From NCBI RefSeq assembly GCF_011057685.1, contig NZ_LNFY01000010.1:186001-250000 (forward strand): DNA of 64,000 nt, read 5' to 3'. Both the position numbers and the translations under genes were made by a program. Below the pieces are notes generated by a model that was not told the origin of the DNA, ran no database searches, and worked only from the letters and a program-made list of their open reading frames with translations. This DNA comes from Thermotoga sp. Ku-13t (GTDB lineage: Bacteria; Thermotogota; Thermotogae; Thermotogales; DSM-5069). Below, one piece after another: positions 1 to 8,135 of the stretch (within the stretch, counting starts at the first letter, position 1; each line of letters opens with the position of its first letter).

Positions 1-337
1 CCCTCTTTCTCACGAGATACAGACCAAGCTCGAAATCGTAAACATCTGCTGCGGCAAGCGCGGTGTACTCACCAAGGCTGTGACCCGCCACAACATTAGG
101 CACGACACCGTATCGGATCAACTCGTCGAAGGCTATGTAACTCGCGAGATATATCGCCGGTTGAGCGTTCTCTGTTATTTTGAGGATTTCCTCTTCCGCG
201 TTCATCAGCTGGTACATGTCTATACCCAGCACTTCCTTCGCCCGCTCGAAGAAGTATCGTGCCCTTGGATAAGACATGAATTCTCTTCCCATGCCGGAAT
301 ATTGTGAGCCCTGACCGGGAAAGACGAAGGCTAGCAC
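1..337 (-). CDS. fabD: Malonyl-CoA:ACP transacylase (partial, N-terminal part)
   Basis: The frame runs off the left edge, so only about the first 112 residues are present. It carries the nucleophile-elbow motif GHSLGE and a typical start with FPGQGSQ, as expected for FabD, which moves malonyl groups from CoA to acyl carrier protein to feed chain extension. The start is GTG at 335-337. The end of fabK overlaps it (GTGCTAG), with GGAGG upstream on the minus strand, so the two are translationally coupled. It is the fourth gene seen in the fabF-fabZ-fabK-fabD operon. The C-terminal half, including the second catalytic histidine, is outside the window. Confidence 0.93.
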   Translation of the reverse strand, partial: MLAFVFPGQGSQYSGMGREFMSYPRARYFFERAKEVLGIDMYQLMNAEEEILKITENAQPAIYLASYIAFDELIRYGVVPNVVAGHSLGEYTALAAADVYDFELGLYLVRKR

Positions 338-1272
338 ACTTTCACCTCCCTGCAGAGTTTTTGTACCGTTTCATAAAACTCTTTCACGATCCTATCGATC
401 AACTCTTTTACTGTGGGTATGTCCTCTATGAGACCGACCACCTGACCTGCCATGAAAGAACCAGAGTCGAGATCCCCGTCGATCACAGCCTTTCTCAAAC
501 TCCCGACGAGTATCGATTCTGCTTCTTCTGGACTCTTCACTTCGAGTTCGAGAACCTGTCTCGCAAACGGTGTTTTAATAACGCGTGCGGGATGACCGAG
601 TTTTGCGCCGGTCACAACGGTGTCTCTTATCGACGCGTTGAGGATCTTCTTCTTGTAATTCTCGTGTACCTCAGCTTCAACGGTGGCGAGAAATCTCGTT
701 CCCATCTGGATACCCTCAGCTCCGAGCGCGAATGCGGCTGCCATACCACGACCGTCTGCGATACCACCAGCGGCGATCACAGGTATGTTCACGGACCTTG
801 CAACCTTGTTGACAAGCACGAGTGTGGTGACTTCTCCAATGTGCCCTCCGGATTCCATTCCCTCGGCCACGACGGCATCGGCACCGGCCCTTTCGACGAG
901 TTTCGCCAGCGAATCGGAAGCGACCACCACGATAACCTTGATGCCCCGATCCTTCAGCTTCGGAATGTACTTGACAGGATTGCCTGCGCCGAACGAAACC
1001 ACAGGCACGCCCTCTTGAACGATGACGTCCAGAAGTTCTTCGACGTATGGGGAAGCGAGCATCACGTTCGCACCAAAAGGCCTATCGGTGAGTTTTCTGA
1101 TCTGCCCGATCGCATCCTTCAGTTGCTGTGCCCTCATCGCGCCGGAGCCAATCATTCCCAGGCCACCCGCGTTCGACACGGCCGCGGCGAGCCTGGCTGT
1201 CCCGGCCCAGGCCATGCCACCCATGATGATGGGATAATCGATGCCGAAGAGTTCAGTCACCCTGTTCTTCAC
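331..1272 (-). CDS. fabK: Enoyl-ACP reductase II (FMN-dependent)
   Basis: 313 residues of the nitronate monooxygenase/IMPDH-like TIM-barrel family. It begins with FGIDYPIIMGGMAW and contains AEGMESGGHIGE, IPVIAAGGIADGRG and the phosphate-binding GAEGIQMGTRFL. Together with its place in a fab operon this points to FabK, the flavin enzyme that reduces enoyl-ACP in the last step of the elongation cycle, rather than a nitronate monooxygenase. The start is GTG at 1270-1272 behind GGGAG. It overlaps the end of fabZ by 20 bases and the start of fabD by 7. No fabI-type gene is seen here, which agrees with FabK serving as the enoyl reductase. Confidence 0.93.
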   Translation of the reverse strand: MKNRVTELFGIDYPIIMGGMAWAGTARLAAAVSNAGGLGMIGSGAMRAQQLKDAIGQIRKLTDRPFGANVMLASPYVEELLDVIVQEGVPVVSFGAGNPVKYIPKLKDRGIKVIVVVASDSLAKLVERAGADAVVAEGMESGGHIGEVTTLVLVNKVARSVNIPVIAAGGIADGRGMAAAFALGAEGIQMGTRFLATVEAEVHENYKKKILNASIRDTVVTGAKLGHPARVIKTPFARQVLELEVKSPEEAESILVGSLRKAVIDGDLDSGSFMAGQVVGLIEDIPTVKELIDRIVKEFYETVQKLCREVKVC

Positions 1273-1684
1273 GTCTCTTCACTCCCAAAAGAAGTTCGGC
1301 GCTCGCGACGAGCCTTTCGTCCACAGTCGCCCTCGCTCTCACTTTCACCACGTTGAGCTTGCTCTCGACGATTTCTACTTCGTAACGTAGAACGTCCCCA
1401 GGCCTGACGGGCGACTTGAACCGTGCGTTATCTATGCCCAGGAACAGAGGAACCACCTTTTCTCCAGGTTTCAGGAGCAACAATCCTGCTGCCTGGGCCA
1501 TGCCTTCGATGATCAGGACACCAGGATAGATGGGATACTCCGGAAAATGTCCCAGAAAGACGATTTCCGAGATCGTTACGTTCTTGATCGCCGCTATTCT
1601 CTTCTCATCTTTCTCCAGAACTCTATCCACGAGGAGTATGGGAAATCTGTGCGGCAAAATTTGAAGCACTTCGTCCACGTTCAC
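1253..1684 (-). CDS. fabZ: 3-hydroxyacyl-ACP dehydratase
   Basis: 143 residues with a hot-dog fold signature. The N-terminus has LPHRFPILLVDRV and the active site GHFPEYPIYPGVLIIEG supplies His46 and Glu60. FabZ removes water from 3-hydroxyacyl-ACP in fatty-acid elongation. Length is normal for the family. The start is a GTG that overlaps the fabF stop (CGTGA), with GGGAGG just upstream, so translation is coupled to fabF. It sits between the condensing enzyme and the enoyl reductase, matching the order of the reaction cycle except that no fabG is in this stretch. Confidence 0.96.
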   Translation of the reverse strand: MNVDEVLQILPHRFPILLVDRVLEKDEKRIAAIKNVTISEIVFLGHFPEYPIYPGVLIIEGMAQAAGLLLLKPGEKVVPLFLGIDNARFKSPVRPGDVLRYEVEIVESKLNVVKVRARATVDERLVASAELLLGVKRREEQGD

Positions 1685-2907
1685 GGCTCGTACCTCCCGA
1701 TGACGATCGACACGTTGTGACCTCCGAAACCGAAGGAATTCTTGACGAAGTTATCGATCGTGGTTTTGACCGGTTCCTTTTCGACGACGTTTATGTTCAC
1801 CTCTGGGTCCTTCTCGTCCAGATTTGGCATCGCGTGGAGGAAGCCTTTCTGCATCTGCAGAATTCCGATCACCGTTTCGGCAGCTGCCGCTGCCCCGAGC
1901 AGATGACCCATCAAAGCCTTGCCGCTGTTCACCAGTACGTTTTTTCCAAAGATCCTCTCGATCGCCTTGGCTTCCGCAACGTCTCCGGCAGGTGTGCTCG
2001 TCGCGTGGCAGCTCACATACTGGATGTCCTGGGCAGACAGTTTTGCATCTTCCAGGGCCATCCTCATGGCTTTTTCCGCGCCACGTCCCTCCGGATCTGG
2101 GGCGCTCATGTGGTAAGCATCGTCGTTCATGCCGAACCCTTTGACTTCAGCTATGATTTCTGCATTCCTCTGAAGCGCGATCTCTTCGGCTTCGAGGATG
2201 AGTATGGCGCCACCTTCACCCATCACGAAACCGTCACGCTGAACATCGAAAGGTCTGGAAGCCTTCTTCGGTTCCTCGTTCCTGGTTGAGAGTGCTCGCA
2301 TGCTCGCAAAACCCGCTATCGGCAGCGGAGCTATCGTGGCTTCCGAACCGCCGACGATGGCCACGTCGGCGTACCCGTGTCTGATCAACAACGCACCCAG
2401 TGCGATCGCGTGTCCAGAAGCCGCACAGGCACTCACCGGTGCGAAATTAACCCCTTTCAGACCGTATTCTATCGAGATGATTCCCGAGGCCATGTTGATC
2501 AGCAGCATGGGTATCAGGAAGGGACTGACCTTAGAGGCACCCTCCGCGAGGAATTTGTTGTTCTCCGCATCGAGGGTGATGAAACCACCCATACCTGAAG
2601 CCACGAGCACCGCCGTTCTCTCGGAGAAGGCTGAAAGATCTATCTTCGCCTGTTCGAGCGCTTCTTTGAAGGCAACGAGGGCGAAGTGAACGAACCTGTC
2701 GGTTCTCCGCGCGAGCTTCCTGTCTATGTACTTCTCAACGTCGAAATTCTTCACCTCAGCTGCTATCCTGACGGGAAGCTTGCTGGCATCGAAACTGGTT
2801 ATACGATCGATGGCGACGGTCGAACGTTCCAGATTGACAAGGACCTCTTCTTTGCCGATTCCTATCGGACTGACTATGCCCATTCCGGTGATGACCACTC
2901 GTCTCAC
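1681..2907 (-). CDS. fabF: 3-oxoacyl-ACP synthase II
   Basis: 408 residues, a full-length beta-ketoacyl-ACP synthase of the KAS II class. The Cys-His-His triad is visible: Cys161 in VSACAASG, His301 in SCHATSTPAGD and His335 in ALMGHLLGAA, with Lys330 nearby. It condenses malonyl-ACP with growing acyl chains in the cytoplasm. The start is GTG at 2905-2907 behind AAGGAG. It is the first gene of the fab operon; a good sigma-70-type promoter lies 30-60 bases upstream. It could also serve as the only elongating condensing enzyme, since no fabB or fabH is in view. Confidence 0.96.
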   Translation of the reverse strand: MRRVVITGMGIVSPIGIGKEEVLVNLERSTVAIDRITSFDASKLPVRIAAEVKNFDVEKYIDRKLARRTDRFVHFALVAFKEALEQAKIDLSAFSERTAVLVASGMGGFITLDAENNKFLAEGASKVSPFLIPMLLINMASGIISIEYGLKGVNFAPVSACAASGHAIALGALLIRHGYADVAIVGGSEATIAPLPIAGFASMRALSTRNEEPKKASRPFDVQRDGFVMGEGGAILILEAEEIALQRNAEIIAEVKGFGMNDDAYHMSAPDPEGRGAEKAMRMALEDAKLSAQDIQYVSCHATSTPAGDVAEAKAIERIFGKNVLVNSGKALMGHLLGAAAAAETVIGILQMQKGFLHAMPNLDEKDPEVNINVVEKEPVKTTIDNFVKNSFGFGGHNVSIVIGRYEP

Positions 2908-2939
2908 GTGATCACTCCTTTCGATCTGATGCTACGTGG

Positions 2940-2969
2940 ATTATATGCAGTAAAAGAAAGGGCCGTCAA
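2940..2969 (-). promoter_or_regulatory. Promoter of the fab operon
   Basis: On the minus strand the hexamers are TTGACG (2964-2969) and a perfect TATAAT (2940-2945) separated by 18 bases, 33 bases before the fabF GTG. The -35 hexamer sits across the left stem and loop of the terminator hairpin at 2957-2980. This is the only strong promoter I see before fabF. Confidence 0.75.
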
Positions 2970-2981
2970 AGCGGCCCTTTT
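2951..2981 (-). terminator. Rho-independent terminator overlapping the fab promoter
   Basis: A perfect 9-bp stem (AAAGGGCCG at 2957-2965, CGGCCCTTT at 2972-2980) with a 6-base loop. On the minus strand it is followed by a T-rich tract (TTTCTTTTACT). It would end the transcript of the phosphoesterase gene, whose stop is about 220 bases upstream at 3202. The 3' leader between (2981-3201) holds no gene that I can support. Confidence 0.7.
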
Positions 2982-3201
2982 AGAAGAAAAAAAATTAAAT
3001 TATGTATTTTAACTCATAACCATAGCTTCTCTGCCTTTTGCCATCGAGAGGGATAGAAAATCAAATCTCATGAGCGAGTACTTCTGTCCACAAATCGTTT
3101 TAAATAGATTTCTTCTCAGAAGCATGGTTGATCAGAGAGAGCGATTCCATGGTGATCGCGGCTCCAACAATTCTTCAGTTTACACTGGGTTCTTTTTTTC
3201 T

Positions 3202-3678
3202 TCACAATCGATACACATCGATTTGCCCAGTTTCTGGATCCACGAAAACAGCACTTGGTTTTTCGGCCAGGTATCCACTGCCATCGCCCGGATTGATCAG
3301 AACGGTCCTGCCCTGCCTTCGTACATCGAGTTTGTGCGTGTGTCCGTAGAAGATGAAATCGTACTGCTGGGAGAATAAGAGGACTTCCACCGCGAAAGGT
3401 TCGTGCATCATAACGACTTTCTTTCCGCCAACTACGAGCTCGACGGGCCCTTTGACGATCCTTCCCGAAGCTCTTTGAGCCAGAAGCAATACTTCTCCGT
3501 CGTTGTTACCGAAGACTGCGTGGAATTCTGCCTCGATTTTCAACAACCTGTTCAGCGCAAAAGGTGACACTATATCACCGCAGTGGAACACGTGTGTCAC
3601 GTTTCGACGTTTCACCTCTTCAACGAACCTTTCAATGTTGTTCAAGTTGTCGTGCGTGTCAGAGAGGATCAACCACAT
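3202..3678 (-). CDS. Metallophosphoesterase, YfcE/MJ0936 family
   Basis: A compact calcineurin-like phosphoesterase of 158 residues. Metal-ligand motifs occur in order: SDTHDN near the N-terminus, HCGDIVSP, GNNDGE, MMHEP and GHTHKLD, then the family-typical LINPGDGSGY. Members hydrolyse phosphodiesters in vitro; the natural substrate is unknown. I chose the ATG at 3676-3678, giving MWLILSDTHDN, because GGGGGTGA lies just before it; a longer frame from 3702 would overlap the upstream lipoprotein gene. It follows that gene by 20 bases and probably shares its transcript. A second member of the family lies at 40966-41448. Confidence 0.9.
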   Translation of the reverse strand: MWLILSDTHDNLNNIERFVEEVKRRNVTHVFHCGDIVSPFALNRLLKIEAEFHAVFGNNDGEVLLLAQRASGRIVKGPVELVVGGKKVVMMHEPFAVEVLLFSQQYDFIFYGHTHKLDVRRQGRTVLINPGDGSGYLAEKPSAVFVDPETGQIDVYRL

Positions 3679-3698
3679 CGTTTCACCCCCTGAATACT

Positions 3699-5456
3699 TC
3701 AATCGGCAAACAGCGCGACTGCATTCTGTGAAAGAGTGACCGACAGAATCTGGGTGACTGAGAGGGTTCTTGGATCGATCGAGTAGATTTCCAGATTGTT
3801 AGTATACAGCACGTACAGCAGGTTTCCCACCATCTTTACAGCTTTTGGGAATGTCGAGCTTAACCTGGTGAGATCTGCTTCTGCGATCCTGCCAAGATAG
3901 ACGCCGCTGTTGTAAGCTCCGACGCAGAAGAGATCATTCGAAGCATCCAAACATCTAACGTCACCGTTGACAGGATAGCTGGTCTTTGGTAGCAAAGTTG
4001 AAGCATCCATTGTGTAAGAATCGAGCCTGTATGTGCCGTTGTCCTCACAAAGCACGAACACAAGCTGTCCCCGCGTGAAAACCCTTGCCAGATTTTCTAT
4101 CCTCTGAACGAGGAGTATTTGCAGAGTTTCAGGATCGATCACGTGGAGGTCTTGGTTGCTCAGAGCGACCACGTAACGGTCCGCATCTATCATAGTCGTG
4201 TTTATCGATAAGGTTTCGATTCGATTCAAATCCGAATACGGCAATTTCTTGAGCGTGCCAGACACTGACAGGAACAGATATTCATCGTTCATACTGAAAT
4301 TCTGGCTGGCGAGTAAAGTGTTGTGCTTGAAACTGGACAAAGGTCTCAGATCGACTGCGTTCAGCTGGAATAAGGAATTAGAGGTGAGAACGTACAGATC
4401 ATTCCCCACGGTCCTCAGCGCTTTGATTTCCTCCGAAATCGAACCGGAAGCGACAGGAGTTATTTGTGATTGACCTATCTCGAATCGAGCTATCGTTTTG
4501 TCTGAGAAAGCGATGAAAATCCTCTGCGTGTCCCTGACGATCCTGAAAGGTTCAGAAAAACCACTGTGTCTCCCATCTTCACTCACGACATTGAAAACAT
4601 AACAGTATTCAACATTTTCTACCACATCTTGATCGAGGAACGAAGTGGAGCTTCCTTCGTAGATTTTGGCCCAGTAATCCTGTTCTAACCTGTAGATTTC
4701 ATAGATGGAGGCTCCTTCCACTGGCAACCAGGAAATCAGGATTCCTTCGTCGGTGTTAGTGAGTATGGCTGTAGAAACTGTCTGTGCGCCTTCGATTTTT
4801 ATAAAAAGCTCAACGTTCCCAAATTCATCTATTTCGAATGAATACTCATTCATCCTGCCAGGTTGAAGTTCCAACCCAACTGACGTGCTTTCAGGCCACA
4901 CAAGCATTTCTGTTCCAGACAGATCGTACACGGTGAGTTTGGTGTTCCACACCGCGCTCGCGAGGTTGCGAAACTCGAAGGTTGCTTCGCCGTTTTGAAG
5001 ATTTCGTGTTTCGCTCATGGAGTGCTGTGAATACCATACGCTCAGTTCCACGCTGCCCGCCTGACTCGACGTAACTGAAACGTTAATCTTCAAATCTGCC
5101 GAGTTCAAAGTCATGGGCACGCTGACTGTGCTCTGCTTTCCCGCAATGACTTCTGCCTGTGTCTGACCGACGTAGATCGCGTAGCCCTGGTCGTCTCTAA
5201 GCTCAACGTAGACGTCCCAGACCCCTTTCTCGATGGATTGAAAAACGACGCTGTCTTGGTTCACCAAATTCACAGTTTTGGAGAGAGTCCTCACACCCTT
5301 GCTCAGTACTATGATCGCTGAAGCTGGTGTGCCACTTGGAATCGCCTTGGTGAAAACGAATTTCACAACGAGGGAGCCCGTTTCTTCACAGACAGGAACG
5401 CAGGAGACGAGGAGCAGCAAGGATGAAAAGCACAGGAGCAAAAGTTTTCTACTCAA
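3699..5456 (-). CDS. Putative lipoprotein with FN3-like region and propeller-like C-terminus
   Basis: 585 residues starting at TTG 5454-5456, behind GGGGGTGG. The N-terminus SRKLLLLCFSSLLLLVSC is a lipoprotein signal with lipobox Cys at residue 19, so the product should be anchored in the cell envelope. About residues 20-235 look like beta-rich repeats of an Ig/PEGA kind. A fibronectin type III-like segment follows (ILISWLPVEGASIYEIYR). The rest, to the end, has recurring short strands of the type LYVLTSNSLFQLNAVDL that resemble beta-propeller blades. No enzyme motif is seen. I do not recognise a specific family; a surface binding or scaffolding role is only inference. The upstream alternative start is at 5486. 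Confidence 0.75.
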   Translation of the reverse strand: MSRKLLLLCFSSLLLLVSCVPVCEETGSLVVKFVFTKAIPSGTPASAIIVLSKGVRTLSKTVNLVNQDSVVFQSIEKGVWDVYVELRDDQGYAIYVGQTQAEVIAGKQSTVSVPMTLNSADLKINVSVTSSQAGSVELSVWYSQHSMSETRNLQNGEATFEFRNLASAVWNTKLTVYDLSGTEMLVWPESTSVGLELQPGRMNEYSFEIDEFGNVELFIKIEGAQTVSTAILTNTDEGILISWLPVEGASIYEIYRLEQDYWAKIYEGSSTSFLDQDVVENVEYCYVFNVVSEDGRHSGFSEPFRIVRDTQRIFIAFSDKTIARFEIGQSQITPVASGSISEEIKALRTVGNDLYVLTSNSLFQLNAVDLRPLSSFKHNTLLASQNFSMNDEYLFLSVSGTLKKLPYSDLNRIETLSINTTMIDADRYVVALSNQDLHVIDPETLQILLVQRIENLARVFTRGQLVFVLCEDNGTYRLDSYTMDASTLLPKTSYPVNGDVRCLDASNDLFCVGAYNSGVYLGRIAEADLTRLSSTFPKAVKMVGNLLYVLYTNNLEIYSIDPRTLSVTQILSVTLSQNAVALFAD

Positions 5457-5829
5457 CCAATCCACCCCCTGAGGCAATCTGATCAAGATTCTATCATCAC
5501 GAATTTTCGTCCGAGCTTCTTTTCGTGAAAGACTCGTTCATAAACACATTCCTGGTGCGATCTTTGTCTGAGAAACGAGCCAGAATGGAAAACGAGATGG
5601 AAAAGGATGCTTTCTCAAAAACCTCGGAGGTGGAATTGTGTTTCGTTTCAAAATAGGTCTTGAACGCTTTTAAATTAATTAAGGATAACGAGGGTCTCTC
5701 AGTACCGAAAGAGGTAGACCTATGCCAATTACGGTTTCGTATTGGTTCCTTCCATCCGAGCGCGCTCTCCACAATTTATATACGGACGGGATCGATTAAG
5801 GAAAGGTAATTTCATTGTGAACCAAAAAC
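5457..5829. other. Intergenic stretch of 373 bases with two possible stem-loops
   Basis: This lies between the clostripain-type gene and the FN3-like lipoprotein gene. A 91-codon minus-strand frame inside it (5497-5772) has no ribosome site and unlikely composition, so I do not call it. Two adjacent inverted repeats are visible: GGTCT at 5693-5697 with AGACC at 5716-5720, and CCAATTACG/CGTATTGG at 5725-5745. Neither has a T-tract. It presumably holds the promoter of the lipoprotein gene (a TAGAAT lies about 40 bases before its start on the minus strand), but no convincing -35 is visible. Confidence 0.5.
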
Positions 5830-7113
5830 TCACCACAGACTATCCAACCAATCGAGCCATGCGGCGTCCTTGGCAAAGGAAAGCAGAGAATACATGCTGT
5901 AGTAGCTTTCGAGTTCATTCTTATCCGCAGGTAAGAACACGCTGAGGTAGATTTTGGAATCAGTGGCTTCTGGAATCCGTGCCGATTGAAATTCACTCAG
6001 GGCTTGATTCCATCCAAATTCTTCCAGAACTTCACCGAGGTCGCACAGGCGAGGGTTATCGTTGTAAACAGTGGCGTGGGTTTGAATTGCAGGAGTTCCT
6101 TTCACCATAATGGCCAGAGTGTTCACGGCTTTGCTCAGTTGGTTTGAACGCCAGCCGTTCAGCACATTTTCGTAATTGGGGTCCCCGTAAGCTTGCCTCC
6201 AGTACTCTATCGTCTTCTTGCAAAAATCTTCAGGTTCAACATCTGAAACTTCACTGAGAAATTTATAGTTCCACCCTGAACCTGGTATCAAACTTGGAGC
6301 GGCGATGAAGAGGTCGGCGAGGCCTCTCAGTTCGTAAAGAACTTCCACTGAACCCATCAAGCACGCATCGAAGCCCAGCACGTCCCAATGGAAATTTTCC
6401 AGGGCTTCTTTCAGTTCTGAAATTTTCAAAAAGTCCCTGCTTTCGTCATCGTAGGAAATACCCTTGATTTTGTACCGCTCGGTGTCGTCCCACGCCGTCC
6501 CATGGTTCCAGAGAACGAGCGCCTTCCTCTTTGCAGCGTACGCGTGGTATTTTTCCACGAAACGTGAAAAATTATCCTTAGATCCACTGTCGATATCGTT
6601 CGCGAACGATTCCACCTTGACGAACCTTCCATCGATCGAGAGTGCGTAAACTCCGTCGTTCAGATTGCTACTCTGATCAACAAGCACTATGACTGAAACG
6701 TCTCCCGCTGCCATCTGCATTTCTGCAAGATCGCCAGCCACGTAGTTTGAGAGGTCATTGTCCGCACCGAACCAGCAGAGAACCAGCCAGGAGGCTTCCT
6801 CAACGTTGAGGAAAATTTTTTCTGTGACCTTCCCGTAGCTCACTTCCAGTGTATAAGGACCTGCGTTGAGAAACAGAGGTACTCTCGCATATCCAGACTC
6901 ATCCGTCGTGAAGATTAAACCGTTGACGTTCACATCGACGTCTTTCAAAGGAACTCCCAGCCAGTTGACGACGCCGATTTTCAGCTCAAATGGCTTACCG
7001 GCGTACAGCTCGTCCGGCAGAATAACCCTGATGGCGGAGCTGGTCAAGTTTATGCACGATATTAAAAAAAACACCGAACAGAGGGCGAAGCAGAAAAGGA
7101 TGAACTTTTTCAC
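5830..7113 (-). CDS. Clostripain-family (C11) cysteine protease lipoprotein
   Basis: 427 residues. The GTG start at 7111-7113 overlaps the stop of the desulfhydrase gene (GTGA). The N-terminus KKFILFCFALCSVFFLISC is a lipoprotein signal with a clear lipobox. An Ig-like carboxypeptidase-regulatory-type segment follows (roughly residues 25-105, with FTTDESGYARVPL). The C11 peptidase domain then has the catalytic His in LWNHGTAWDD and the catalytic Cys in LGFDACLMGS. Clostripain relatives cleave after basic residues; specificity here is unknown. Expected location is the outer face of the membrane or envelope. It is the third gene of alaX-desulfhydrase-clostripain. Confidence 0.88.
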   Translation of the reverse strand: MKKFILFCFALCSVFFLISCINLTSSAIRVILPDELYAGKPFELKIGVVNWLGVPLKDVDVNVNGLIFTTDESGYARVPLFLNAGPYTLEVSYGKVTEKIFLNVEEASWLVLCWFGADNDLSNYVAGDLAEMQMAAGDVSVIVLVDQSSNLNDGVYALSIDGRFVKVESFANDIDSGSKDNFSRFVEKYHAYAAKRKALVLWNHGTAWDDTERYKIKGISYDDESRDFLKISELKEALENFHWDVLGFDACLMGSVEVLYELRGLADLFIAAPSLIPGSGWNYKFLSEVSDVEPEDFCKKTIEYWRQAYGDPNYENVLNGWRSNQLSKAVNTLAIMVKGTPAIQTHATVYNDNPRLCDLGEVLEEFGWNQALSEFQSARIPEATDSKIYLSVFLPADKNELESYYSMYSLLSFAKDAAWLDWLDSLW

Positions 7114-8135
7114 AGCTCCATGAACCTGTGCGCTTGCGCGAACAGACCGAATGTGCCACCGGTATGAACGAACAGAACTTTTTGACCTCTTTTGCTTGTC
7201 TGAAGCATGCCTCTGAACGCCTTGGCCGTGTAGACTGGATCGAGTATGATTCCCTCTGCTGACGCTGTTATCTTTATGCATTCAACGTCGGCCTCGGTTG
7301 GCACAGCGTACGCCGGGCCACTGAAATCATCTGTGATTTTGATCTCTTCAGGTTTCACCTTCACTTTTATTCCGTATTCGGCGAGTTCATCGATGATCTT
7401 CAGCACCTTCTCTACGAAATAGTTTGCCTCCCTTTTGGTCACGTTGATCCCGATGACAGGCGTTTCGTATCCGAGGGATCTCAGACCTGCGAGCAAACCA
7501 GCATAGGTACCACCGCTACCTACGGCGCAATAGATGGCGTTGATTTGTGAAAGATCGATCTGATTCGTCATCTCCGCCACGGCCCAGACGTAACCGAGCG
7601 CCCCGAGTGCGTTCGATCCCCCTTCCGGTATGATGTAAACTCTTCGACCCTGGGACTCGTACTTTTCCTTGTACTCTTCAAAAACCTCGTCGATCTTCAC
7701 GTACTGCTGGTGAGAAAGGAAAACGATCTCCGCACCGAGCAGTTTGTCGATCAAAAGATTCCCGTTAACTGCTTCTTTGAAGTATTTCCACTCGGCCTCA
7801 TCACTTGCAAAGAAACCCCTGATTCTCTTGGAAAGGTTGTTGTTCTGTTCCGGCTGGCTCTCTCTCAGGAACAGAACCGGTTTCAAACCGAGCTTGACGC
7901 ACAGGTGAGCGGTCGCACGCGCGTGGTTGGATTGTTCTCCACCGCAAGTGAACACTGTATCACATCTGTTTCGCACCGCATCGGCTAGGAGGAACTCGAG
8001 TTTACGAATCTTGTTGCCCGAGGATATGAACTCAGTGAGATCGTCTCTCTTGACGAATATTTCTCGTTCATAACGTTTGCTGAGCCTTGGTAACATTTCA
8101 ATTGGTGTGGGGAGCCTCGCGAACGATAGCTTCAT
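7110..8135 (-). CDS. PLP-dependent D-cysteine desulfhydrase / ACC deaminase family enzyme
   Basis: 341 residues of the tryptophan synthase-beta-like PLP fold. FISSGNKIRKLEFLL contains the expected Schiff-base lysine (Lys42). TCGGEQSNHARATA is the substrate-binding loop and AVGSGGTYAGLLAG the phosphate-binding loop, with VHTGGTFGLF at the C-terminus. Family members release pyruvate, ammonia and sulfide from D-cysteine, or deaminate 1-aminocyclopropane-1-carboxylate; sequence alone does not decide, though D-cysteine desulfhydrase is the more common activity. It overlaps the 3' end of the alaX-like gene by 4 bases (ATGA type) and the next gene by 4, so the three form one operon. Confidence 0.85.
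   Translation of the reverse strand: MKLSFARLPTPIEMLPRLSKRYEREIFVKRDDLTEFISSGNKIRKLEFLLADAVRNRCDTVFTCGGEQSNHARATAHLCVKLGLKPVLFLRESQPEQNNNLSKRIRGFFASDEAEWKYFKEAVNGNLLIDKLLGAEIVFLSHQQYVKIDEVFEEYKEKYESQGRRVYIIPEGGSNALGALGYVWAVAEMTNQIDLSQINAIYCAVGSGGTYAGLLAGLRSLGYETPVIGINVTKREANYFVEKVLKIIDELAEYGIKVKVKPEEIKITDDFSGPAYAVPTEADVECIKITASAEGIILDPVYTAKAFRGMLQTSKRGQKVLFVHTGGTFGLFAQAHRFMEL

Noticed and set aside
304-1356. 350-codon plus-strand frame across fabK
   Set aside because: It is antisense to the well-supported fabK/fabZ genes, has no family motif and is rich in His, Arg and Cys as expected of a shadow frame.
5497-5772. 91-codon minus-strand frame in the 373-base gap
   Set aside because: No ribosome binding site, Ser/Phe/Arg-rich composition and no domain; the gap more likely holds regulatory sequence.
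5754-5772. GAGCGCGCTC palindrome
   Set aside because: A 10-base palindrome without a loop or T-run; too short to call an operator or terminator alone.
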